From Terrabacter sp. Root181 (GTDB lineage Bacteria; Actinomycetota; Actinomycetes; Actinomycetales; Dermatophilaceae), in contig NZ_LMHU01000005.1 of assembly GCF_001428505.1 (NCBI RefSeq), positions 372,001 to 436,000 of the forward strand: a stretch of DNA of 64,000 bases. Direction: 5' to 3'. Of the stretch, positions 1 through 8,299 are shown piece after piece. Under the pieces are notes generated by a model. The model worked only from the letters and a program-made list of their open reading frames with translations. It made no database searches and had not been told where the DNA came from. The stretch's first letter is position 1. The number at the start of each line of letters is the position of its first letter. A program made the translations under genes and the position numbers.

Positions 1-829
1 CGGCCTCGACGGGGATCCACCCAGCGATCCGCGCCTCCGCGCTGCCGTAGTCGATGCGCATCAGCTGGCGCTCGCAGCGATGGGCGTGGGTGAAGGAGTG
101 CGTATGCGTGGCCAGGCAGTCGCCGTGCGTCACCGTCGCGGTGACGAGGTCGGGCGACGGCCAGCCCTGTCGCGAGGTGGACACGGCGGTCACCGAGGTG
201 GCCGGTTCGGTCACGAACATGGTCGCGGCGTCGAAGAAGTGCACGCCGTGCTCGACGAAGATGCCACCCGAGCTCGCCTCGTCCCAGAACCAGTGGTCGC
301 GGGGCAGGCTCTCGTCCGCGGCGTCGTTCTCGAAGAGGAAACGAACCGGCTCGAGGCCGAGGTGGTGCTGCACGGTCTGGATCGCGCGGAGCAGGGGGTT
401 GTAGCGCATGACGTGGTCGACGACCACGACGCGGTCGAGCGACTCCGCGAGCGCGCGGGTCTGCGCGGCCTCGCCCGGCGTGGCGGCCAGGGGCTTCTCA
501 CAGAAGACGTCCTTGCCGGCGCGGAGGGCCGCCTGCGCCAGCTCCGCGTGCGTGTGGGGTGGGGTGGCGATGACCACCGCGTCGACGTCGGCGGCCACGA
601 GCGCCTCCTCGACGGTGGTGGCGCGGCAGCCGGCGTCGGCGGCCAGGCGGGCGCCCTGCTCGCTGGCGATGTCGGCGACGACGACGGGTGCGACCTGAGG
701 CACGTTCCTCGTGACGTCGAGGATGAACCGACCGAACCGGCCCGCCCCGACCAGGGCGAGTCGTGTCGGGGCTCCCGGCCGGTCACCTCTCCGGGGCGGG
801 CCCGAACCTGGGGTCGACCTGTCGCTCAT
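1..829 (-). CDS. Gfo/Idh/MocA-family NAD(P)-dependent oxidoreductase, 3' end beyond window
   Basis: About 276 residues are visible; the C-terminus lies off the left edge. A Rossmann motif GAGRFG sits at about residues 28-33 and the family signature EKPL at 111-114, where the Lys is the usual catalytic residue. A later GVHFFD stretch matches the substrate-domain His motif. The ATG at 829 follows the upstream permease stop by a few bases and has an AAGGGG ribosome site about 10 bases away. It is the last visible gene of the lacI-ABC importer operon, so it probably oxidises the imported sugar or polyol. Family assignment is secure; the substrate is unknown. Confidence 0.88.
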   Translation of the reverse strand, partial: MSDRSTPGSGPPRRGDRPGAPTRLALVGAGRFGRFILDVTRNVPQVAPVVVADIASEQGARLAADAGCRATTVEEALVAADVDAVVIATPPHTHAELAQAALRAGKDVFCEKPLAATPGEAAQTRALAESLDRVVVVDHVMRYNPLLRAIQTVQHHLGLEPVRFLFENDAADESLPRDHWFWDEASSGGIFVEHGVHFFDAATMFVTEPATSVTAVSTSRQGWPSPDLVTATVTHGDCLATHTHSFTHAHRCERQLMRIDYGSAEARIAGWIPVEA

Positions 830-836
830 CGACGGG

Positions 837-1730
837 TCACCCCTTCACCGCGCCGCCGACGACGCTGGCGACGAGGTAGCGCTGCAGGAAGACGTAGGTC
901 GCGACGAGCGGCGCGGCCACGATCATGGTCGCGGCCGACAGGAGGCTCCACTGGCTGACGTAGGTGCCCTTGAACGCGAACAGCCCCAGCGTCACCGGCG
1001 ACTTCGACGCGTCGGGCAGCAGGATCGTGGCGAGGATGATGTCGTTCCAGACGCCGATGGCCTGGAGGATGAAGACCGTCGCGAGGACCGGCTTGATGAG
1101 GGTGGGCAGGAACCCGAAGACGTAGCGCACGTAGCCGACCCCGTCGAGAGCCGCGGCCTCGTCGATCTCCCTGGGTACCGACTTGAGGTAGCCGGTCACG
1201 AGCAGCGGGCCGACGCCCACACCCGACGCCATGATGAGGATGTAGCCCAGCCGGGTGTCGTAGAGGTTGAGGCGCAACGCGAGCTGGAAGACCGTGATCA
1301 GCGTGTTGGGCAGGAAGAGCATCGCCGCGAAGGTCGCGTTCCACAGTCGCGTGTGCTTGACGTAGCCACGAGCCACCGGGAACCCGACGAGCAGCGACAC
1401 CACGGTGCCGAGGCTGGCCGCGACGAAGGTGTAGAGGACGCTGTTGAGCAGGTACGACGCGAAGTTGCCCTTGTCGACAGCCGTCGCGAAGTTCGAGAAC
1501 TGGGGCGCGGTGACGAGGCCGGTGGGATCGGAGATGAACTCTGCGTCGGACTTCAGCGCCGTGTTGACGAGGAACAGCAACGGGTAGAGGTACATGACCA
1601 CGACCAGGACCAGGAGCGCATAGAGGACGACCTTGCCCCGCTGGGGCGCCGACCCGCCGCGGATCGGCGGGTTGTCCTCGACGCTCACGACGCCGCCACC
1701 GACCGCCGTCGGCGCATTGATGGCGCTCAC
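837..1730 (-). CDS. Carbohydrate ABC transporter permease, MalG/UgpE type
   Basis: The 297-residue protein has a 30-residue cytoplasmic N-terminus, a first membrane segment near residues 34-58 and about six membrane spans in all. The EAA loop, which contacts the ATPase, reads DEAAALDGVG near residue 203. Length and layout fit the second permease of CUT1 sugar importers. It overlaps the preceding permease by four bases (ATGA), so the two are translationally coupled. No ATPase gene is visible here; CUT1 importers of actinobacteria often share a distant MsiK-type ATPase, which would explain this (inference). Confidence 0.93.
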   Translation of the reverse strand: MSAINAPTAVGGGVVSVEDNPPIRGGSAPQRGKVVLYALLVLVVVMYLYPLLFLVNTALKSDAEFISDPTGLVTAPQFSNFATAVDKGNFASYLLNSVLYTFVAASLGTVVSLLVGFPVARGYVKHTRLWNATFAAMLFLPNTLITVFQLALRLNLYDTRLGYILIMASGVGVGPLLVTGYLKSVPREIDEAAALDGVGYVRYVFGFLPTLIKPVLATVFILQAIGVWNDIILATILLPDASKSPVTLGLFAFKGTYVSQWSLLSAATMIVAAPLVATYVFLQRYLVASVVGGAVKG

Positions 1731-2641
1731 AGCGCGGTCTCCTTCCGGCGCAGGTACACCAAGGTGGCCAGCGAGACGATCATCACGATGACGAACTGGA
1801 CCATCGAGATGGCTGCCGCGTAGCCCTGGGACTGGGCCGTGCCGCCCTGGGCCCCGCCGAAGCCCTGGGTGAAGATCGCCAGCGAGAGCACCTGGGTCGC
1901 GGGGTTGATGGGGCCGGTCAGCACGTAGATGAGCTGGTAGCTCTGCAGTGCGCCGATGAGTGACAGCAGCGTGTTGGCGGTGATCGAGGGCGCCAGCAGG
2001 GGTGTGGTCACGTAGCGAAGCCGCTGCCAGCTCGACGCGCCGTCGATCGAGGCGACCTCGTGCAGCTCCGGTGGGATGGCCTGAAGGCCCGCGAGGTAGA
2101 TGACGACCGCCACCCCGAGCCCCGACCAGACCGAGACCGCGATGACCAGCGGCATGGCCAGAGACGGGTCACCGAAGAATGCGGAGGACGAGCCGAACCA
2201 GCCCCACACGCTCGCCGCAGGGCCACCCGAGGGGTTGAAGATCAGGCCGAAGACGAGTCCGATGATGGTCACGCCCAGGATCGTGGGCATGAAGACGACG
2301 GCTCGCGCGAAGTTCCTGCCGCGCAGCCGCATGTTGAGCAGCACGGCGATGAACAGGGCGAGGACGTTCTGCAGCAGGGTCACCGCGATCGCGAAGACGA
2401 GCGTGTTCTTCAGCGCGTTGAGGTTGTAGCCGAGCTGCGCCGAGGAGAAGAACGTCCTGTAGTTGTCGAGGCCGACGAAGCTCACCGGCAGGAAGGGCAG
2501 CGAGCGGATGTCCGTGAACGAGACCGCGAGGATGCCGACCGCCGGCACGAGGGAGAAGACGACGATGAGGCTCATGCCCAGCGCGAAGAGCAGCTGGGCG
2601 GTCGATCGTCGCCCGAAGATGATGGTGCCTGACGTGCTCAC
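1727..2641 (-). CDS. Carbohydrate ABC transporter permease, MalF/UgpA type
   Basis: A 304-residue integral membrane protein with a short N-terminus, a hydrophobic segment at about residues 15-40 and further spans typical of the first CUT1 permease. The EAA loop is recognisable near residue 200 (HEVASIDGAS). It lies between the solute-binding lipoprotein gene and the second permease and should form the heterodimeric channel with the latter. A strong hairpin lies in the gap upstream, between this gene and the binding-protein gene, and may lower permease expression relative to the binding protein. Confidence 0.93.
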   Translation of the reverse strand: MSTSGTIIFGRRSTAQLLFALGMSLIVVFSLVPAVGILAVSFTDIRSLPFLPVSFVGLDNYRTFFSSAQLGYNLNALKNTLVFAIAVTLLQNVLALFIAVLLNMRLRGRNFARAVVFMPTILGVTIIGLVFGLIFNPSGGPAASVWGWFGSSSAFFGDPSLAMPLVIAVSVWSGLGVAVVIYLAGLQAIPPELHEVASIDGASSWQRLRYVTTPLLAPSITANTLLSLIGALQSYQLIYVLTGPINPATQVLSLAIFTQGFGGAQGGTAQSQGYAAAISMVQFVIVMIVSLATLVYLRRKETAL

Positions 2642-2752
2642 CGAGCTACCTCCTGGTGCGAGTCCGAACTGGTGGTCTGAGGCCGCCGGCGCCCACAGCG
2701 CAGGCGAGCGTGCGCCCGGGGCGCAGCGAGCGGGCGTCCGCCGCGCCCGACC

Positions 2753-2789
2753 CGGGTCACGGACGGCCTCGAAGACCGTCCGTGACCCG
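2753..2789. terminator. Intra-operon hairpin between binding protein and permeases
   Basis: A perfect 14-base inverted repeat (2753-2766 and 2776-2789, arms CGGGTCACGGACGG) encloses a 9-base loop. It begins 8 bases past the stop of the binding-protein gene and has no T-tract. In binding-protein-dependent importers such hairpins commonly protect or partly terminate the message, giving more binding protein than permease. That role is inferred; the inverted repeat itself is seen directly. Confidence 0.7.
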
Positions 2790-2797
2790 AGGGCCGG

Positions 2798-4129
2798 TTA
2801 CTTGTTGAGCCCCGCGTCCCAGTCCTTCTGTGCTGCCGCCGCGGCACCAGCCGCGTCCGTGGTGCCCATCGGCTTCACGCCGGCCCAGTTGAACGGCACG
2901 GAGGCGGCGGGGCCGGCCTTGGTGTTGGCGATCCAGATCGTGTCCCAGGCAGGCTGGAACGTGCTCGTGGCATCGGAGATGGTGTCGTAGAAGGCGTTGC
3001 CCTTGACGCCGGTGACGGCAGGGGCGAAGCCGGCCTGCTCGTTGAACAGCTGGTAGTTCTTGGCGAACGTGTCCAGCCAGGCGATCGCTGCTGAGGGGTT
3101 CTTCGCGTTGGCCGGGATCGCCAGCGACAGCTCGACCTTGCCGCCGAGGAACTTGTTGTCCGCCGCGTTGTCACTCGACGGCAGGGGGAAGTAGCCGAAG
3201 TCGAGCTTGGAGCCGCCGGCCTTCTGGATCGTGCTCGTGTTCCAGGTGCCGTCACCCATCATCGCGAACTTCCCGTTGACGAAGTCCGCCGTCATGGTCT
3301 GGTAGTTGATGCCGGCGAAGTTCGGCTGCGCGTAGCCGTAGAGGGTCTGCAGTCGCTGCAGGACCTCGAGCTGCTTGCCCTGGTCGAGCTTGACCGACCC
3401 CCCGTACAGTCCCTTGGCGAGGTCGTTCATGGCCGGGGCGCCGGGGAAGAGGCCCTGGACGATGCCGAGCGTGGTGACGCCCGCGGAGTCCTTGCCGGCG
3501 ATGCCCACCGGCACGACGCCCTTGCCCTTGAGCTTGTCGCAGGCCGCCACCAGCTCCTGCCAGGTGGTCGGAACCGTGATGCCGTTGTCGGCGAAGATCT
3601 TCTTGTTGTAGAACATGCCGGTGTAGTAGCTCAGGCCGGTCGGGACCGTGTAGTTCTTGCCCTTGTACTTCGTCCCGTCGAGCACCGACTGGTTGAACGC
3701 CTTGAGGAAGGGCTGACCCGTGAGGTCGAGGAAGCCGCCGGAGTCCGCGAGTCGTGCGTCATCCCCCGCGTTCGCGGCGGGGACATAGCTCGGCACCTCA
3801 CGAGGGAAGGCCACGACGAGATCGACGCTTCCGGCGGTCAGGCGTGACGAGCGGGTCTGGTTGTAGTTCTCGTTGGGAACCGCCGAGAAGTTCACCTTCA
3901 CGTTCGGGTACTTCGTGTTGAACGCCTTCGTCACTGCCTGGAATCCGGCGTCAGACCCTGCTGAGCTGGAGACGAGGATGTTCAGGTCACCGCTGACTGC
4001 GCCGCCTACCGTGGGCGCGGCCCCTCCCGAGGTGCCACCGCCGCCGCCGCACGCGCTCAGCGCGAGCCCGGCGGCGGCCACCGCGGCGATCGTCATGTGG
4101 CGCATCCCACGGAACTTCATTGTTGCCAT
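2798..4129 (-). CDS. Extracellular solute-binding lipoprotein of sugar ABC importer
   Basis: 443 residues. The N-terminus has a positively charged stretch, a hydrophobic core and the lipobox LSAC with the lipidated Cys at residue 27, followed by a glycine-rich linker. The remainder has the look of family 1 solute-binding proteins (ILVSSSAGSD, VVAFPREVPSY, long alpha/beta lobes). It captures the carbohydrate outside the membrane for the two permeases encoded downstream. Two palindromic LacI-type operators lie just upstream and the regulator gene precedes it, so it is very likely the first structural gene of a substrate-induced operon. The sugar cannot be deduced. Confidence 0.93.
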   Translation of the reverse strand: MATMKFRGMRHMTIAAVAAAGLALSACGGGGGTSGGAAPTVGGAVSGDLNILVSSSAGSDAGFQAVTKAFNTKYPNVKVNFSAVPNENYNQTRSSRLTAGSVDLVVAFPREVPSYVPAANAGDDARLADSGGFLDLTGQPFLKAFNQSVLDGTKYKGKNYTVPTGLSYYTGMFYNKKIFADNGITVPTTWQELVAACDKLKGKGVVPVGIAGKDSAGVTTLGIVQGLFPGAPAMNDLAKGLYGGSVKLDQGKQLEVLQRLQTLYGYAQPNFAGINYQTMTADFVNGKFAMMGDGTWNTSTIQKAGGSKLDFGYFPLPSSDNAADNKFLGGKVELSLAIPANAKNPSAAIAWLDTFAKNYQLFNEQAGFAPAVTGVKGNAFYDTISDATSTFQPAWDTIWIANTKAGPAASVPFNWAGVKPMGTTDAAGAAAAAQKDWDAGLNK

Positions 4130-4143
4130 GATGCCTCCGGATC

Positions 4144-4161
4144 AACCGAAACGTTTTGGTT
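4144..4161. promoter_or_regulatory. LacI-family operator O1 upstream of binding-protein gene
   Basis: The sequence AACCGAAACGTTTTGGTT is an almost perfect 18-base palindrome centred on CG, the standard geometry of LacI-family operators. It lies about 15-32 bases before the start of the binding-protein gene. The LacI regulator encoded at 4265-5287 is the obvious ligand. Confidence 0.8.
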
Positions 4162-4204
4162 GGCGCAACGTAACACTGCGGGACAAGCGAGTGGGGGTTA
4201 GCGA

Positions 4205-4216
4205 CGAAGCGTTTCG
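4205..4216. promoter_or_regulatory. Second LacI-family operator O2
   Basis: CGAAGCGTTTCG is a near palindrome sharing the CGAAnCGTTTCG core with the site about 58 bases away. Two half-related operators in the regulator-to-importer gap suggest cooperative repression, perhaps by looping. Confidence 0.65.
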
Positions 4217-4264
4217 GTAACGTGAGCGACGGCATGCGCCCGCGCGAGGCGAGGGCGACGACGG

Positions 4265-5287
4265 TCAGGCGCGCGGCACGTCCACGAGCGAGTCGCGACG
4301 CAAGAGCCTGGTCGCGGGCACCGTGACGTCGGAGGGAGTCTCGCCCTGGATGACGGCCAGCAACATCGAGGCTGCTGCGTCACCGAGCAGCCGCGGAGCG
4401 GTGGCCACGGACGTCAGGGCGGGTCTCACGAAGGCGCCGAGCGGGATGCCGTCGAACCCGGTCACGGACATCTCCAGTGGCACGTCGATGCCCAGGGCAC
4501 TCACTCGCGCGATGAACCCGATCGCCATGAGGTCGTTCGCACACACGACGGCCGTGGGGGTGTCGCCGGCGGCCGCGAGCAGGTCGTCGGCGGCGCGGCT
4601 GCCGCTCTCCACCGTGAAGTCGCCGTAGACGAGCGGGCCTGGCTCCAGACCGGCCTTCTGCAACGCCGACCTCCAGACCTCGACGCGTTGACGCGTGTGG
4701 AGCAGGCCACGGCGGCCTGCCACGTGGGCGATCCGGCGGTGCCCCAACGCGATGACTTCGTCCATGAGCTCGGCCAGCCCGGGCCGGTGGTCCTGGCGGA
4801 CCGCGGCGACGGCGCATCTCTGCGCGGCGTTCACCGCAACCGCAGGTAGCCCCAGCTCGTTCACCAGCCGCACCCGTGCGTCGTGCTGCGACAGGTCGGT
4901 GAGGAAGACCCCGTCGACGCGGTGGTCGAGGGCCAGCTGCCGGTAGCGCTGGACGGCTGCATCCCGGTTCGAGGCCACTTGGAGCACGAGCGCGAAACCC
5001 TGCCGCTCGAGGACCGACTCCACACCCGCGATGAACCCGGCGAAGAAGGGATCCGACTCGATGACCTCCGACGAGCGCTCCAGCACCAGCCCGACGGCAT
5101 ACGCCTTCTGGCCGGACAGGCTCCGGCCCCGGAGCGAGGGCACCCAGCCCAGCTGCTCGGCGACGTCGACGATGCGTCGTCGGGTGTCCTCGGACACGCC
5201 AGGGCGCCCGTTGAGGGCGGCCGAGACCGATGAGATGGACACGCCTGCCCGGGCAGCAACATCAAGGATGGTGACCCTCGGATTCAC
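4265..5287 (-). CDS. LacI-family transcriptional regulator of the ABC importer
   Basis: 340 residues from a GTG start at 5287, chosen because GGGGGAGG lies just upstream and because the helix-turn-helix (TILDVAARAGVSISSVSAAL) then begins at about residue 5, as is usual. A periplasmic-binding-protein-like sensor follows (NGRPGV hinge entry, GLVLERSSEV, VVCANDLMAIGF, SVTGFDGIPLG). It heads the operon with the importer and should repress it from the two CGAAnCGTTTCG operators until the sugar binds. A half-site ACCGAAAC at 5315-5322 in its own upstream region hints at autoregulation. Confidence 0.93.
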   Translation of the reverse strand: MNPRVTILDVAARAGVSISSVSAALNGRPGVSEDTRRRIVDVAEQLGWVPSLRGRSLSGQKAYAVGLVLERSSEVIESDPFFAGFIAGVESVLERQGFALVLQVASNRDAAVQRYRQLALDHRVDGVFLTDLSQHDARVRLVNELGLPAVAVNAAQRCAVAAVRQDHRPGLAELMDEVIALGHRRIAHVAGRRGLLHTRQRVEVWRSALQKAGLEPGPLVYGDFTVESGSRAADDLLAAAGDTPTAVVCANDLMAIGFIARVSALGIDVPLEMSVTGFDGIPLGAFVRPALTSVATAPRLLGDAAASMLLAVIQGETPSDVTVPATRLLRRDSLVDVPRA

Positions 5288-5602
5288 TGCACCTCCCCCG
5301 ATGACAGGTCGTGGACCGAAACTATCGCACCCCGTGGCGACCGGTGGCCCTGTCCGGCAACCCCGGCCGCCGCGAGGGCTGGGCACCTCGTCGAGGTGCC
5401 CGATGACGACGCGACACGGACGCCACCATCCGGTCAACCTGCGGCCGAACGCCCCGGTCGACGAGACTTCACCGACGCGTCGGCGCGATCTTCCACGCCG
5501 TTCACGGGATCCGAAGGGTTCTCCCAGACTTCGCGGAAAGTGTTGAGGCGTCTCAGTTCCTCATCCCCGGGCACTCACACCGGGCGCACGAGAGGCTTCT
5601 CC
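5288..5602. other. Divergent intergenic region
   Basis: This 315-base stretch separates the divergent lacI and DUF839 genes. It holds the lacI ribosome site, one LacI half-operator (ACCGAAAC at 5315-5322) and an AGAGG ribosome site before the right-hand gene. An open frame extends upstream of the right-hand gene but does not look coding. No hairpin or small gene stood out. Confidence 0.4.
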
Positions 5603-7183
5603 GTGAACACTCCCACCATCGTCAAGGCGGGGCTCGTCGGCACCCTCGCCGCGGCCGCCGCCTTCGCCCTCGGCGGCTCGTCGGCCGACGCGCACGGCGG
5701 CCTGCCCGTCGTCAACGTGCCGCATGCCAACCCCAGGTTCGGCGTCCAGAACAACGTGCTGACCCCGTCGGCGACCCAGACGTCCGTCGCGTGGGGCAAC
5801 CTGCCGATGACCAACCCCGACACCGCCAGCGGGGTCACGCACTACGGCTACAACACGCTCGACGGCGCGCCGTTGACGCAGACGAAGAACGAGGCCCACA
5901 AGACGGAGCCCGACAAGAACGTCTACCTCGTCCTCGGCGGCAAGCACTACCTCTACCAGGGCCACGAGATCGGCCCGCGCGGCTACGTCACGCGCATCAA
6001 CCTCGACGAGACCGACCCCCTCAAGCGGGTGACGCTCATCTCCGACACCGACACGGCGGGCAACGCCTACCCCACCATCGACGGCATCACGTGGAACCCG
6101 TTCACGCAGCAGCTGCTCCTCACGGCCGAGTCGAGCGCGCCCAAGGGAGGCGTCTTCGGCGTCGGCCTCGACGCGAACGGTGACCCGGTCCACGGTGGCA
6201 GGGCCACGCGGCTCGACGCACTCGGCTCGGGCGGCTTCGAGGGCATCCAGAACGACGCCGACGGCAACGTCTGGATGCTCGAGGACATCGGCGGCACCGG
6301 CGCGAGCGGCGGCAAGGTGCCCAACAGCTTCGCCTACCGCTTCGTGCCGACCGACAGGACGGACCTCACGAAGGGCGGCACGCTCCAGGCCCTCCAGATC
6401 GAGCGCGCCGACGGGACGCCGGCGACGACGTCCCAGCTCCAGTCGAACCCGTCGGACCCGTTCATCTCGCAGCTGCACACGTACGGCTCGTCGTTCGCGA
6501 CCCGGTGGGTCACGATCCACACCGGCACGACCGGCGCCTTCGACGCGACGGCCGCCGCCAAAGCCGCGAACGCGACGCCGCTCAAGCGCCCGGAGAACGG
6601 CGTCTTCCGCCCTGGCACCGGGTTCAGGGAGTTCTACTTCACCGAGACGGGCGACACGAGCACCTCGAGCACCCTGCCCGGTGCGTACGGCGGTGTCTTC
6701 CGCGTCTCGCAGACGAGCTCGAGCGCCGACAGCGGACGCATCTCCATCGCCGCGGTCGGCGACGAGGAGCACACCGGCTTCGACAACATCGCCTTCGCGA
6801 CGGCTGACGACCTCCTCGTCGTCGAGGACGCCGGCGACGGCCTCCACACCCAGCGCAACGCGCTCGACTCGGGCTACGTCTTCCACCTCGCCGACCGGGC
6901 GTCCGGTGAGGAGTACGCCGCCGGGCGCGGTCGCGCACCCCAGCCGGTGCGCTTCCTCGCCGAGGGTCGCGACGCATCCGCGACGTTCGACTCGATGAGC
7001 GGCCCGTCCTACAACGACGGCGACAACGAGATCACCGGCATCCACGTGTCCGACGGTGACCCCACGGTGGATGGCGTCCTCGGCGCCAAGCTGCCGCGGC
7101 CCACGACGTCGCCCGCCTGGCGGACGTTCTGGACCCAGCAGCACGGCGACAACACGACGTGGGAGATCAGCTGGAACGACTGA
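5603..7183 (+). CDS. Secreted DUF839/PhoX-like beta-propeller protein
   Basis: 526 residues from a GTG at 5603, preferred over the upstream ATG because it gives a normal signal peptide (about residues 7-30, ending ADA) and has AGAGG nearby. The mature part contains TYGYN-like and EDIGGTGASGG stretches, repeated acidic blades and a C-terminal NDGDNEITGIHVSDGDP segment, which resemble the DUF839/PhoX group of calcium-dependent phosphatases and related propellers. It is probably exported. True phosphatase activity is not certain. It is monocistronic and followed by a strong palindromic element. Confidence 0.75.
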   Translation: MNTPTIVKAGLVGTLAAAAAFALGGSSADAHGGLPVVNVPHANPRFGVQNNVLTPSATQTSVAWGNLPMTNPDTASGVTHYGYNTLDGAPLTQTKNEAHKTEPDKNVYLVLGGKHYLYQGHEIGPRGYVTRINLDETDPLKRVTLISDTDTAGNAYPTIDGITWNPFTQQLLLTAESSAPKGGVFGVGLDANGDPVHGGRATRLDALGSGGFEGIQNDADGNVWMLEDIGGTGASGGKVPNSFAYRFVPTDRTDLTKGGTLQALQIERADGTPATTSQLQSNPSDPFISQLHTYGSSFATRWVTIHTGTTGAFDATAAAKAANATPLKRPENGVFRPGTGFREFYFTETGDTSTSSTLPGAYGGVFRVSQTSSSADSGRISIAAVGDEEHTGFDNIAFATADDLLVVEDAGDGLHTQRNALDSGYVFHLADRASGEEYAAGRGRAPQPVRFLAEGRDASATFDSMSGPSYNDGDNEITGIHVSDGDPTVDGVLGAKLPRPTTSPAWRTFWTQQHGDNTTWEISWND

Positions 7184-7191
7184 ACGACACT

Positions 7192-7240
7192 CGGTTGAGG
7201 TATCCGCGCCACAAAACGTGCGGCGCGGATACCTCAACCG
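7192..7240. repeat. 19-bp-arm palindromic element, family A copy 1
   Basis: Perfect inverted repeat: left arm 7192-7210 (CGGTTGAGGTATCCGCGCC), 11-base loop, right arm 7222-7240. It sits between the convergent DUF839 and isomerase genes and could act as a bidirectional terminator, although no T-tract follows. A second element with the same arm word GGTTGAGGTAT occurs at 40415-40465, so this is a dispersed family rather than a one-off terminator. Confidence 0.85.
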
Positions 7241-7265
7241 GGTGCGGGCGGGAGCACCGTGACGC

Positions 7266-8252
7266 TCAGATGCCCTTCTCGGCCTCGATGAGGGTGTTGG
7301 CGGCGAAGCGCAGGCCCTCGAGCTGGTCGAGCTCCTGGTCCTCGTGCTCGATGTTGACCGGCATGTCGGGGTCGACCTCGTGCAGGGCGCGGAGGAACTC
7401 GGTCCAGTACGCCGTGTCGTGGCCGCGGCCCACGGCGACGAAGTCCCACGACGGGCTCTTGGGCCAGCCACTGAGCGTGGACCCACCACCGAGAGGCAGG
7501 TACCCGGGCTGGCCCTCGGCGACGCGGTAAAAGGAGTCGTCGATGACGCCGTTGACCTTGGCCGCCTCGTTGATCCGGGTGTCCTTGGCGGCGGCGATGA
7601 AGACGAGCTCACCGAGGTCGGCGACGGCGAGGACCGGGTCGATGCCCTGCCAGAAGAGGTGGCTCGGGTCCATCTCGGCGCCGACGTGCGTCGCGCCGGT
7701 CTCCTCGACGAGGCGGTGCAGGGTGCGCGGGTTGAAGACGATGTTGCCGGGGTGCATCTCGATGGCGACTCGGACGTCTGCGGCGGCGGCCCTGGCCTGG
7801 ACGTCCTTCCAGTAGGGCACGGCGACGCTCCACTGGTGGTCCTGCACGTCGAGGAACGGGCTCCACCAGGGGAGCGGGTTCCACACGGGGACAGACGTAC
7901 CCGCCTCGCCACCAGGTGCGCCGGACATCGTGATCACACGCGGGACGCCGAGGAGCGAGGCGAGCTCGATCGAGTCGAGGAGGTCCTGCGAGTGCGGGAA
8001 GCCGGCCGCCGGGTGCAGCGGGTTGCCGTTGCAGTTGAGGGCGGTCAGGGTGAGGCCGCGGGAGCTGAACTCGCCGAGGTAGTCCTGCCGGGCCTGCTCG
8101 CTCGCGCGGAGGTCGTCGACGGGCAGGTGGATGGGCGGCAGGAAGCCACCCGAGTTGATCTCGACGCTCGTGAGCCCGAGGCTCTTGATCATGTCGAGGG
8201 CCTCACCGAGGGGCTTGTCGCCGAGGCAGGCGTTGTAGGCGCCGAGCTGCAT
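7266..8252 (-). CDS. Sugar phosphate isomerase/epimerase-type TIM-barrel protein
   Basis: 328 residues from the ATG at 8252, which has CCGGAAGG upstream. It is an AP-endonuclease-2-like TIM barrel: the metal-binding acidic and His residues are visible in VAIEMHPGN, AEMDPSHLF and NIEHEDQE. This family includes IolE, xylose-isomerase-like and 3-keto-sugar processing enzymes. The gene follows the oxidoreductase gene by under 50 bases in the same direction, so oxidation and then isomerisation or dehydration of one substrate is likely. The exact reaction cannot be named from sequence. Confidence 0.85.
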   Translation of the reverse strand: MQLGAYNACLGDKPLGEALDMIKSLGLTSVEINSGGFLPPIHLPVDDLRASEQARQDYLGEFSSRGLTLTALNCNGNPLHPAAGFPHSQDLLDSIELASLLGVPRVITMSGAPGGEAGTSVPVWNPLPWWSPFLDVQDHQWSVAVPYWKDVQARAAAADVRVAIEMHPGNIVFNPRTLHRLVEETGATHVGAEMDPSHLFWQGIDPVLAVADLGELVFIAAAKDTRINEAAKVNGVIDDSFYRVAEGQPGYLPLGGGSTLSGWPKSPSWDFVAVGRGHDTAYWTEFLRALHEVDPDMPVNIEHEDQELDQLEGLRFAANTLIEAEKGI

Positions 8253-8299
8253 GGTCGTACCTTCCGGAAGTGCTTGGGGTGGTGGGGGACTCGAGCGGT

